In this document: positions 51,676 through 63,580 of the stretch, piece by piece | How the letters are laid out: every line of letters begins with the position of its first letter | Position numbering within the stretch: the stretch's first letter is position 1 | Assembly: GCF_047496725.1 (NCBI RefSeq) | Contig: NC_132985.1 | Coordinates: forward strand, 3,699,501-3,763,500 | Length of the DNA: 64,000 nt | Source of the DNA: Anoplolepis gracilipes | Taxonomy: Eukaryota > Arthropoda > Insecta > Hymenoptera > Formicidae | Reading direction: 5' to 3' | Position numbers and translations under genes: made by a program | The notes under the pieces: model-generated | Databases searched by the model: none | What the model was told of the DNA's origin: nothing | Seen by the model: only the letters and a program-made list of their open reading frames with translations

Positions 51676-52551
51676 AAAATTGTAATACAAAGGCAAAAAG
51701 TAAGCATCACAAATTAATTTAACTGACAGAAATCTTTATTTTTAAATATCTTTTACTGCATAAAATATAAAATATTGATTCTATCGAAAATGATTATTAG
51801 AACTGATATGTTAAATTTACAATATAACAAACTACAGCGTGCATACAAGAAAAGCTAAGATTATAAAAAAATTTAGAATTATAAAAAAAATAATATAATA
51901 TATGATTTCAAATATGATTCATATTTTTGTAGTTAAGATGTATTGTATTTATTTTTATATCAAAGAGAGATCGTTTTTTTATTTTTATTGCATCTTTTTA
52001 TAAAGTAAATTTCATAAATTAAAATTTGCCGTTATTATTAAAAAACTAACCCAATTTTTCCTATCAATGCATTCAAGATAAATAATAAATTGTCTACAAT
52101 TTAACGTCATACAAACTTTAACTCTTGAATGATCAAATCAATTTTTAAATATAAATAAATAATGCAAGTTTGCTAGATGTGCAACATGTTGGAAAATTTT
52201 TTTATTATGCGTACGTGCGGTTATAAATAATGATTCTCATTCAAGTAGGAAATTCATAAAGTATTAATTCATAGTTTCTTGTGATAATATTAACAAAAGT
52301 GCCTAACATATAAATATATTGTGTCAACGAAATACATAATTTTATTAAAAATTAAAGGCTTTTTAATGTATAAAATATAAAATAAAGTGTATAAGCGCAT
52401 TTTTCTCAAACATTCGATGCTAGTGGCTTATTATTCCATTCAATTATGTTTTATTATATTTTGTATAAAAGTGAGCATGTTTTCATGCAATTGGTTTTAT
52501 TTAATTGATATAAAACATTATACCTAGAGAAAAGAGCTCTTTTAAGATCTC

Positions 52552-52690
52552 TGCGTTCTGTTTTTTTTTTCAATAGCCAGTAGGAATACGTATTGAAATT
52601 TAGGCCGAATTTTTTTTGCTTGAAGTAACATAGACATTCCGGCCATTAATGTGACCTAAAATTCCCGCGCTTTATTTTCAACAGAACGCA
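52552..52690. mobile_element. Short terminal-inverted-repeat element
   Basis: TGCGTTCTGTT at the left end is matched exactly by AACAGAACGCA at the right end, 139 bp in total, with partial complementarity also inside (A-G-G-C-C-G-A-A-T versus A-T-T-C-C-G-G-C-C). No clear target-site duplication and no ORF. Confidence 0.4.
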
Positions 52691-53266
52691 AGACTGAATA
52701 TGCAGGCTCACTTGAGACGTGTAAATAAACATCTGTAAGATGACTAGCCTTTGATGTGTCTTTGAAAATTATGGTATGTCAATATAGTAGCAAGTTTTAA
52801 CTCTTTGAATGGCCAAAGTTAAAAATATAAATATATTATTATAATTAATATGAGTATATTGTTATATGTTTCTCGATAATGTTTATGTGTTTAACACAAT
52901 TTCTTTATAAAAAATCGACATATAAAATATACGTTTAATCTGATATCTTTCAAGGAACAATTTTCACATTGTGTGCAACTCCTTAGATTATAAAATTTCG
53001 AATAAAAAAAAGATTTAATATGCATTTTCAATTGGTTATAATATTACGCGCAAACATTCTGTTATACTAAAAGTGCTCGAAAAAAGTTTTTAATCTTTAT
53101 ACTCGAAAAGAGTCAGCGATAACTACTTACTGAGAAAGTGCCGTTGATTAGTTCTATTTTACAATATATTTTATTTTTTTTAACATTACTTATTTATAAT
53201 AATTTTTTAAAAATTGTTAAAAATAAATCTTACTTTATTAATCTACATATCTGCATATGTTTTCTC

Positions 53267-53780
53267 CGGATTACATATATGTGCGTAATATATTAAGTAC
53301 TATTTAGATTACGCAACGTTACCAAATTTTCAAAATCAATAGATAATTCATCACGTTAGTCGTTAAATAGCTATAAACTTATAGTTTATAATATATAAAT
53401 TACTCGATACAATAATTACAAAAATTTACTAAAGAAGTCTTGTATTTAAACTCAAACTGATGATATCAATACATAATCAATTTATCAAAAAATTATATTA
53501 AACTATATAAATTTAAAAAATAAGATTTCCTTTATTAAAACTAATATGGAAAACATACTTTCGGATAGTTGGATATCTCCCAGGGAATCGCCTTGACATT
53601 TATGAGGCTAAAAGCGCAAAGAGAAACTGCGCATGTAATTTTAAATGAGTGTATTGTCTAGTCGAATTATAATTGTTTGATGCTATTAAAACCCGGTAAT
53701 CACCGGGAAGATAATCATCTGGCCTCATTAAAATTGTTTGGCAGAACTAACCGAAGAGATAACGTTGACTATCTATTTTG
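53267..53780 (+). repeat. Dispersed non-coding repeat, copy 2
   Basis: Counterpart of 44298-44945. A further tandem relationship is visible: the motif around 53189-53229 recurs at about 53962-54001, offset about 773 bp. Confidence 0.55.
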
Positions 53781-56066
53781 CAAAACAGTATAATTTTATT
53801 TTTTAATATCAGTTGTTAAAACTTTTTTTTAAATAATTAAGAATAAATAATTAGATATTTTAGTTTAATTTTATTAATCTGATACTTATTTCCTCTATAA
53901 AATTATATACGTATACGCGAAATATATTCTTATTACGTACGATTTTACTTTTTTTATATTAGTTATTTATAATAATTCTCTAAAAGTTGTTAAAAATAAA
54001 TGTGGTATTTTCATCTTAGTTCTCTTTCTTTATCGATTACATATGTTTAATTTATAAGTATATTTCACAGTAAATTGCACAGTGTTTTTATTGACTATTG
54101 ACAATTTTATCGTCATACTATGTATTGGCCAGATTTTGCAAAATGTCCCTATACAGTTTCTTTTTTTGCAACATTATCTATAACTAACAATGCACAGAAA
54201 ATATAAATAACTCTTTCATGATATCTTTGTCTTAATTCTATTAACTAATTATATTTCTTCTATGGGTTATATTTATGTAAGTTACAGTTTTACATCTGAA
54301 AATATCACGATTAATATTTCTGATTTTGGCCATATAGTTTTTTTATACAATTTTATACATATTTTACAACGATATAAATTGATAATTGTAATAATTGTAT
54401 CAAAATCTTGGATTTCAATCGATTCCTTATTGTAATATTTGTGCAAGATTTTTATTAAATATTTTTAAATAGATTACATCAATCTGCCTTAAAAATCTCA
54501 CAATCAACAAATTCATATCTCCATAGATCATAAAAGTTTAGAATAAGCATTGATTTATTAGTAGAATTCCATTTTACTTTATTGTAATAAATGTTTCGAT
54601 AATAATAAGGTACATGAAAAAATATGTCGGATAATAAAAATGAAAAATCAAGTTATATTACTCTTATAGAAAATTGAAGTAATTTTTTCATCAAAATTTA
54701 ATTTTATCGCGTAAATGATATTTTTTGCAATTTTAAATATTCATTTTTCGACGTTCTATATTTTATAATTATTTTCTTTAATAATGTCAACATGGCACAC
54801 AATCAATATTTCTATATAATAATTTAAGATATGCAAAATAGCAATTCATAACTTTTCAAGATAGACTAACCGTGTATTACGCAAATATAGAGTGACAAGT
54901 AATTTCCGCTGGCAAAACTTGACACTTATGTACGATGACGCGAAGTTGCGTTAACGTTATATCATAGGCATTAAAGTCAACGCAAATGACGTTCAGCCAA
55001 CATGGTCCAACAAAAATAGGGCATATGCCACTTTGTAGCACCTCTTGTAAACGCTATTACATCTTTACGGTCAGTACGCAAAGAGCGATCAAAAATTAAA
55101 AATCGAAAAGTGAATAAGTCAAGTGCACAGGATAGATAGCTGCAACTACTCTGATATTTACTATAATAACATTGAAATTTTTTTGTATTTGTGTAATTAT
55201 AAGCTTTACAAGTTTATCTGTGTATCTTTTGAAAAATAATAGTTAACGTTAGCATAAAAATGGTTCTTTTAATTTTCTTTCATAAATATTACTTACAATT
55301 AAATGACTATATATTTACTTAAAGAATTGTATATTTTACGATTCATTTATAAGATGTTTCATCTATTAATTAAAATTGTATTGAGCCAGTCGAATGACTG
55401 GAAATATCAAATAAAATTGATGTGCGAATGAAAAAAAGAATTCGATGGATATGATCAATTATGAAAATCATCGCGTTTAGTTACACTCGAGCTAAATTAA
55501 ACATAACCGATGTATTTCACGCATTTAACACGTTAACGGTGCGTGGATTTTAATGAAGGTGACAAACTAACTCTGAATTATATTGCAAATAATTTGCCAT
55601 TCGAAATGCAAACATGACGCAACGAATACAGTTACATGTGTTACTTACACGCAACACTGATAATTGATTGGTATCAGAAACGCGTAAAAATCGATGTGTC
55701 ATTCAATGACAATTAAGTGACCGTTATGTGTCGCGGAGTTAATGCTAACCAGACTCCTCATAATTCGCAAACGAGTCGAGCGAGCGTAAGAAGGTCGAAA
55801 GCAGGAGTGCAAGGGTAAGGGGAAGTTGCCCGGCTTACGTTGTAAACGTTAGCACGAGCGATCGTAGTGGTTGCTCGAGATAAGCGTCGGTGGATTCTGG
55901 GGTAAAGCGTGTCACGTCGGAAACTCCGACGCACAGAACTCGAAACGGATTTCACAATATAACTTTGTTCTAAGAACTCCTCGCGGCCCTGTGAGTCATC
56001 CCAACCTCCCTCACCCCCATCTCCCTTTCTGTCTTCCTTCGACCAAGTCACGAGATAGTGCTGATT

Positions 56067-58998
56067 ATGCGCCTGTCATTCTCCAGCGGTGTCTACTTCA
56101 TCCTTCTCGCAAACTTGGGATTCGCTCACTCTGGAAGGCCGATCAGGGCCCTGGCCTTTCGCAAAGGCAGCACTTTTTTCGTAAGTATCGCGTGATATTT
56201 TCTTTCTTTTTTTTTACTATAAGCGTAAGCATGTTATATCGATATAATTTAAGGGAGATATTATCATCGAACATGATAGCTATTAATTATTTTACTTTTT
56301 AAAATTTTTAAATTTAAGTTTGTACAGTTTGTTGATAAAAAATTAATTAAACTATCCTTTAATAAGAGGTATTTCTTTATTTAATATTTAAAATCTCATC
56401 ACGAAAATAACTTTATATATATTTTAATCAAAATGTTGACACAATGTTGTCAAGAATAAACATTTGAAATCTCATTAAAATAATTATACGGAAATGAGAA
56501 AATTTTAATTACTATCGTTTATGTAATTTGTACATAAAGATGAAGCATGCTCTCATAATCAAAAGTTAACGAAGTTGTAGAATAAATAAATTACGTAAAA
56601 TGAGGGTGAATGATCGTATGGAAAATTATTATCAAGAGAATTTATTTATTCAAAATTGAAAAAACAAATTAAATTAAAGAGACAACATGCAGAAGTTGAT
56701 AGAGCAAAGTAACACAAACTACTGGAAACTAGTTGGTATCGTGAAACACTTGGCACGAAAAAGTTACAAACACTAAATTGACAATTTGTCAAATTTAGAC
56801 GGTCTGGTGGAAACATCGATTTCACAATTTTCTATAATTGCAAGAGAAACCGTAACGCAAAAATTATGAATAAAAGGTCAACCGTGACAAAGACACTATC
56901 TGTCTTGGAAAGAGTTTGTGAACGAGTTGCGATAAAATAAAGTTGTAAAATATGTGTAAAATGATATAGTTAATCAACTTGATATCGCGACTGTTTTCAA
57001 TGTCCAATAATTTAATTACCACATGTAAAGCTTACGATTGCATCCGTAGCTAAAGGAAGATCAAATACTAAAAACGGTGTGGAGGAAATCAATAGACAAA
57101 GATAAATAATACGTTCACAAAACTGCATTTTGCAAATGATTGTCCCGCTTTGACTCTTTAAATTGAAATTCTAACGCAGTGAATATTATCGTGTGTTTAA
57201 AATGTGTAGTTCAATTTCGAAAATATTGAAGGGACATTTTTATATAAAATACAATGTAACGGGTATCCATTTGTGTTTAAGTAAATAGTTAATATTTCGC
57301 AACAAGTAGGTCGAACAAAATAAATGAAAAGCCATTTTAGAAAAAATTTGTAGCGAAAACTTTGAAATTTAAATAAAATAAATAAAAATTTTATTTTAAT
57401 TAAAAATTAATTGAAAATTTTATTTTTATTTATCCTTATTTTTTATTTGAAAAATAAATAGAGCCTTAAATATCCATCATAGTGTAGAAATTACGATGCG
57501 ATTTTAGGAGGGTAAAAAATATTAAAAACATCTTTCGAGTTTCGTTTGAAACTTTTTTTAGATTAAAATTTATTACAAAATCCATGCCTCTGTATAGTTT
57601 TTGTCTCTATTGTAGAAAACTCGATGAAAAACATTTTTTCTTTGGTACTTACAATTAGTTCATTTTGACATTTTTAAACTGACTTGAGCAAAGACTCAAA
57701 TGAAAGTGACAGGTCTCATGTATCAGACCCTAGTGTTTAAATAACCGCCAAAATTAAAGAAGGGAATATAACCATTTATTTTCAACACAATTCAAATTGT
57801 TCCTCATTATATATTTATATGTTTCGCCCGATCGAACTTATCACTGGAAGAATGTTATCGGAAATATTTTGTATCGGCATTGGCATGACAAAATCGAAGG
57901 GCCAATGGATATATCATTTGAAATTAATTACATTCTCATTATTTTGTTGGACGAGATACGCGAAAATGTATTCGTTTGACGAAGAGATTTGTGGAATTTT
58001 TTACGTCAATTCTCGCGCGCACAGTAATTCGCTCCGATTATTTCGGTTTTTCTGCCATTTATTTTTGTACAAATCGCATCCTCTCTTTCTCTGTTTTCTG
58101 TCTCTTTCTGTCTTTGCACCGCTCGCTTTTCCCGAATTTCGATGTTCAAATGCAATGAGGTGCTTGTTTTTTTCATCTTTCGTGAAACAGCTGTGTGTGC
58201 GCGCAAAACGCGAGGAAATAAAAAATATCTTCCTCACCTTTTGTAATTTATACGATTTCACATCCGGCTTCGTCGAACGTAATACGAATAAATATTATCT
58301 TTCTAGAAATACCTGTTACATGATGTCTCTGAGAATAAATTTGTTTGTTGGGTATCGCAATAACAGATTTATTGTTGACAGAGTAAGCAGTATTTTTTTA
58401 AACTAGCCGATATTCTCTATTAAATTTTTATTGAAAATTAAAGTAGGCAAGAAATTTATTTTTATCTACGTTTTAAATATAGAAAAAAATATAGCAAAAA
58501 ATCTTACACGATTATGTAATTAAAAAAATCTACTATTTTATAATTTAACATAATAATAAATTAATCGTAATTTTCGATCAAATTATAATTACTTGTAAAT
58601 TATTCGAAACGTGCGTATGTAAAAAAAAAAACGCGGATACGCGTTAGCCGATATCAATTATTACATTTTATGGAATGTAATAAACTGTGGTTCCAGCGCG
58701 GTATTAATGAAAATATGCGAATTAATCCTATCTCCGGGATTGTGTGCAGAGGAATGTACAGGAAGAGGGGAGGGGAGGATATAAAATAGATGGAAATCCA
58801 TCTATTTCACTTCCGTGAAAAAAGCATCACTCGCAATTTCGATGTATTAAAGGAACATGGGTGCATCAATGGCAGGTAAATGGATCGCTCGTTCGAACGG
58901 GTCGTAAAAAGCCATATAAGAATCAATGTTGAATAACATCCCGTATCATCCGTGCCGGCGCATAGCATGGCACTGTTTATGCAACGTCTGGTGTGCCG

Positions 58999-59095
<97 letters not shown>

Positions 59096-62000
59096 ATGAG
59101 AGGTGAATTTATGCGCTATATGTACACGAGACTCTAATGTAAACCGATCGGGGCTACGTCCGTATTTTCGCTTTAAAAGGCACGAAGCCGCCGGATGGCG
59201 GGTATATTTTGAAGCACCATGTAACCCGGGACATTAATACGGGATGAAGCTTGCTCGCGTTTTCATCTACAGTAAGTACAAACCAAGAAAAGAAAGATGA
59301 GATTCAGATCGATGGAAATTTATTGGCGGTATCGCGGATGCGCAGAAGGTGCAATGTTTGTCGAAAGACGCGATATGCTCAGGAACATCCTAGTGTCGAA
59401 ATTTCATCATCGCAACGCCGTGTCAAAGTCGCCTGCTTTCGTGTTTATTTTTTCGCTGTCGCAATATGCGCAGCACGCTATTCTCCTTTACGTGATCATA
59501 TTTCCCCGAATATCCTCGAGACATTTATATTTAATAATGTTTCTCGATGTACGAGAATTGCATGTCAAAAGTATCCGCACAGGTAGCGATCTGCATTGAC
59601 AAGAGAGACGAGGAGAGCGATCCTGATTTACAGACGATGATGATATTACAAATATAAAATTGTTCTTTGAAATAATGGAATTAAATGTAACGCGAACAAG
59701 AGAGAATATACGTATATAGTCTTTGTTCCCTAAGAAAACAGCAGGTGTCTCTCCGAAATATCCGAGCATTGGGGTCAATTTGTATGACAGAAGAATTATG
59801 CCACCTGATGATAATCCGGTGCACTTACGACGAAGTGCACCGTAATATCGATGTGATACGCGCTGTGTTTACCATGTACATTATTCGATGTACAGGACTT
59901 AGGATCAATATGCATGAATCAACGTTGTCTCGTTACAATCCGTCTATGTATACGGCAACACTCAACAGATTATTCTCATCGACATAGTATTACTTAAGCA
60001 CATAAAAAAGTGTTACTTTAAATTCTTTTTAAGAAGATGACATTTTTGGAGAACGTCACAACAACGAATGCAGTCACGCACTTTGTGTCGTATAAAAACT
60101 GCTCGAAGTCAGATTTAAAAAAGTTGACCAATGTAAATAATTTTTTTCATAAGATTATGACTTCAGTTTTGAAATAATATAAATTCTTGAAAACACATGT
60201 CAAATCATATAAACATTTAATTCCGCACTCGGTAAAAATAATGAAATTATACGAAGACAATGTATTAATGTATTTTTGTCAGCGAAAAGTTACGGAATAT
60301 AAAAAACAATTTAATAAGATATGCTTCGAAAAACGAACTTTTTGTCGATTTTGTTAATTAAATTTATCTCAACGTGCTATAAAAAATATTCTCTTAATTT
60401 TACAATAAATTAAAAATTTATATTATAAAATTATAAAATAATAATACAAAATAAATTCCATGTTTTATTTGATGCAGCATTAATTAATTATTAATTAGTA
60501 TATTAATATGAATTTCAATATACAAGGAACGTAGGTACGAATTGTTGAAGAAATTATCGTATATTATAAATACTTAATCACGCAACGATAATTCCTATCT
60601 TTTATTACTTCATTTTCCTTTTCGAATAAATAAATTACAAAATATTTATTTCCTGTAAATAGCTGTAGGCCTTTATATATTTACAAATCTTTAACCGTCA
60701 AGTTAATTAAACGTACGAGCTTGATAATCGCCAATTATAGTTCACAGAGAATGCTTCATCTTTTGAGTATCTTTTAAAGTTTAGATAAACGCGCAAAGTT
60801 GTGCGACCGTCACGTTTTCCATCTAGCTTCTTATCCTCTCTTCCTTGCACGTCCGAGAACGCGTTTTGGAAGCGGTGGAGCACTGTCGGAAAATTATAGA
60901 CACATATACACCCGACACACACCCGACGATCCAGCGCACATACATATTTCGCCCCGATGGGCTGGCGCGAGGGGCGCATAAATCCGATCGCCTTATCGTA
61001 TTTTCGGCCGTTAAGAAACAGAGGTGGTAAGGTAGCGGGATGCGAGCGTCTGACAAACGGCTTGCCAGATCCAGGCGACACCATCCTTCCGGCGCGTTTA
61101 CACGGGAGAAATATCAGGGCGCGATTCACGCGCTGGTTAATAGGCGCCGCGAAACCGGCACCGGTTCTATCCGTGGCAGCTTTTTGCGCGAGGAGGAAAT
61201 ACGTCGAGGAGATCAAGCGCGATTCAGGATAGACGCACTGGTGAATAATCAGTTGAGAACTATTGTTAGCTAATACAGTGTACATCTCGTGATACGCGAT
61301 ACAGAATATTCCGCGCTTTGATCTGTCTATGATTCTGTTACAATGAAATAAGGCTTTGTTATCCTTTAAATCTATCGAGATTTCAATAGTTTTATGTGCC
61401 AAAATTTATGTATTTTATGTATTTTATTAAAAAATATTAATATTAAATTAAATTAAAATAAAATTAATATTTTACTGAATTTTGTAAATTTGTAGATATA
61501 TGTATAAATTGCGGTTTATATTTAATATATATCTCCAGCATTTTCAAATAAAAGAGAATAAGAACGAAGACAGGGAAAATGTCACGCGCGGTATTAAAAT
61601 TTACAAAGTCTCTCAAATATTTCTCTATATTCTTAGGACAAGTTGATGTTCGAGAACTTTATTTACGGAAGAGATCGATAAGCGTTATGGGAGATTTCTC
61701 ACTGTATTGTTTGCGTGGATAATGAAGGAATAACTCGTAAGAATCACGGCGACGCGGAAACTCCAATTTTACGATAAGTGTCTCGTTATTTATGAGCAAA
61801 CGTAAAGATAAAATTACGAGGGGTGATCCCTAAGGGAGAGGAGAAAAATTATATGCGGCGCAAAAGAATTATAGTTAGAATGCGCTGTTATTGCCTTAGA
61901 TGGGGAAGTAATTCACAACAGAATAAATAATTCGGATAAGACGGAAATCGGGTTTACCCGACAATTTCGACGGCGAAGTGAACGGCTGATCGGAAATTCA

Positions 62001-63580
62001 GAAAATCTCTCTTTTAGAAGGATACGGCGAAAATTTCATATATTCCCGCAATCCTTTGATACAAAGTTATGATTTCAAATTCCGCAGGTGAAATTTCCCG
62101 CGACTTCCAGCGCGCAATTTCGCGACCCTCCTTTCGATCCTATTTTTAAAGGAATCTTTTATACATGTGGAATATGTGCAAAATTTATTTAAGATTATTT
62201 TAATTACAATAATTGAATAATAAAATTTAAAATAAAATTAAACTGTAAGTGTTCGAGTACCAATCGAACGCAATCTAGAATTATTTTATCTGTCTATTCT
62301 GTTCGATTCCGAATTTATTCAGACATATGGATATATCAAGACACTAGAATATATTGATACTAGAATATTTAAATATATCTCTCCAGAGTATTTTCGTATT
62401 TTATATCCTATAGCTGCGTCATTTCGAAAGGACTACGCGATAACTTTTGTTTGACTGACAGACGAAGAGCAAAAGTTAAAATAACTCCAGGATTCACGGT
62501 GAATAAATGATCTTTCAGTATCGGCTCAACTACAAAATAAACTCGCTCCCTTACACGGCGATCTTCGCGCAAGCGTCGGGCTTTAAGACGACATGGCAAC
62601 TGCCCACCCCCGGTGACTCTCGCAACATCCGGTCTGTACCTGACATTCACGAGTGCGCCGAGCTCGTGTACGAAAGGTAATAAATACTGTAAATAGTCGC
62701 GCTGTATAATGTAAGAATAGTGGCAATCGCGAGGGAGCGGTATAGATGGCGAGGTACGCGGGGTTGATGAAACAGTGATGTCGGGGGTCGGTCAAGCGGT
62801 TAAAACGAGGGTGGTGCGGGAATGTATTTCCGGCCGACTGACCGAAGACATCCGTTGCCAGCCGTTGGGATCGCAGACAGTTGTCAAATGGTGCAATGTC
62901 GTCTTCCGTGCATCGACTTTTGCAGCGATGACTGCAGTTTTCTCTTTTCATAATCAAGGAAATTTAATCTGTACATTTTTCGACAACACACAATTAATAA
63001 CAAAGGCAATTAGAGTAGTTAAATAACTGAACAGAATATAACTCTGCAATAAATTCCCATAATAATGATTATTTTTCAATAATTACACGAGTCCTTTCTA
63101 ACGAGTTTTAAACGCTTATTGAATTTATTAAATCATCATTTCTCGATATTATTGAGAAATATCGCGCATTTGTTGCAGTGTCGTAATTACCGTGATTGAG
63201 TTGAATTTATTGACAGTAATTAGAACTCTAGTTTTATCTCAATAATGCATATCTCTTTTCTGGTTATGTTTAAATAAATTGATTGATTGCGATAAATGTT
63301 TCAGCCACGGTTTCGATGGACGTTCTTGCTTACTGAAAAATATCTGTCAAGCGTTACAATACACGAGACAGCAGGGCGGTGTTATAGGGAAGATTTTGAA
63401 GTTATTTGCAAGGTAAGAAGAAATATATTAATTTTAATTACATTGTATCAATCGTCTTTTCTTGCTTTCAGATCGTACATTGATAATGACACTTGGCACG
63501 AAGACCCGCTGTTCTGTGAACGTCATTCAAAAAATTGTCCTCTAGAATTGATCGGATTTAATAGTTTTACAGAGAGCTAG
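56067..63580 (+). CDS. Gene G: divergent DM4/DM12-family gene, one exon unresolved
   Basis: Exon 1, 56067-56180, encodes a signal peptide (about residues 1-21) and R-P-I-R-A-L-A-F, ending in phase 0 at GTAAGTATC; it closely resembles the exon 1 end of gene A. Three 3' exons are clear: 62519-62676 (L-N-Y...L-P-Y-T and E-L-V-Y-E), 63305-63412 (G-F-D-G-R-S, C-L-L-K-N-I-C-Q, I-G-K-I-L-K) and 63472-63580 (C-x6-C, stop). These join in phase 2. A piece of about 17 codons expected to hold the G-x-G-x-P turn is missing between exon 1 and 62519, so at least one exon in 56181-62518 is unidentified. G lacks the sequon (N replaced by T), the Y-x-A-A motif and the Y-P-E-C context. Signal peptide and cysteines suggest a secreted product. 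It could instead be decaying. Confidence 0.6.
57840..57980 (+). pseudogene. Possible degenerate DM4/DM12 core exon
   Basis: One frame reads F-C-I-G-I-G-M and, one base out of register, the next reads I-E-G-P-M-D-I-S-F-E-I-N-Y-I-L. Together they resemble the turn plus F-E-x-N-Y-x-L of the family core exon (compare gene A), with the frame change at an A-run and no sequon afterwards. No good splice acceptor precedes it. It lies in the long intron of gene G. It may be a relic of a lost copy or chance. Confidence 0.25.
58784..58807. repeat. Palindrome, 11-bp arms
   Basis: AAATAGATGGA and TCCATCTATTT flank two bases. Unknown role. Confidence 0.55.
59003..59092 (+). repeat. (AG)n microsatellite, about 45 units
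   Basis: A 90-bp uninterrupted tract, the longest in the window, inside the gap in gene G. Confidence 0.95.
59817..59842. repeat. Hairpin, 10-bp arms
   Basis: CGGTGCACTT and AAGTGCACCG flank a 6-base spacer. Unknown role. Confidence 0.5.
60707..61402 (-). other. 231-aa minus-strand open frame, doubtful
   Basis: The longest open frame in the window lies antisense in the intron of gene G. Its composition shows no signal peptide, membrane segment or domain I recognise. GC-rich sequence at 60.8-61.25 kb is also open in plus-strand frames, which argues for low stop density rather than coding. I do not call it a gene. Confidence 0.15.

Larger units (their letters stand above)
51676..56066. other. 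Intergenic, F to G
   Basis: Very AT-rich to about 55.7 kb, with the inverted-repeat element at 52.55 kb and the duplicated blocks at 53.2-54.0 kb. The last 350 bp before gene G are GC-richer and presumably include its promoter; a minus-strand ORF at 55758-56051 is an unremarkable shadow. No exon seen. Confidence 0.5.

Noticed and set aside
58952..59137. R-E or S-L repeat ORFs over the (AG)n tract
   Set aside because: They are translations of a microsatellite, not genes; the same applies at 10.4, 19.4 and 33.1 kb.
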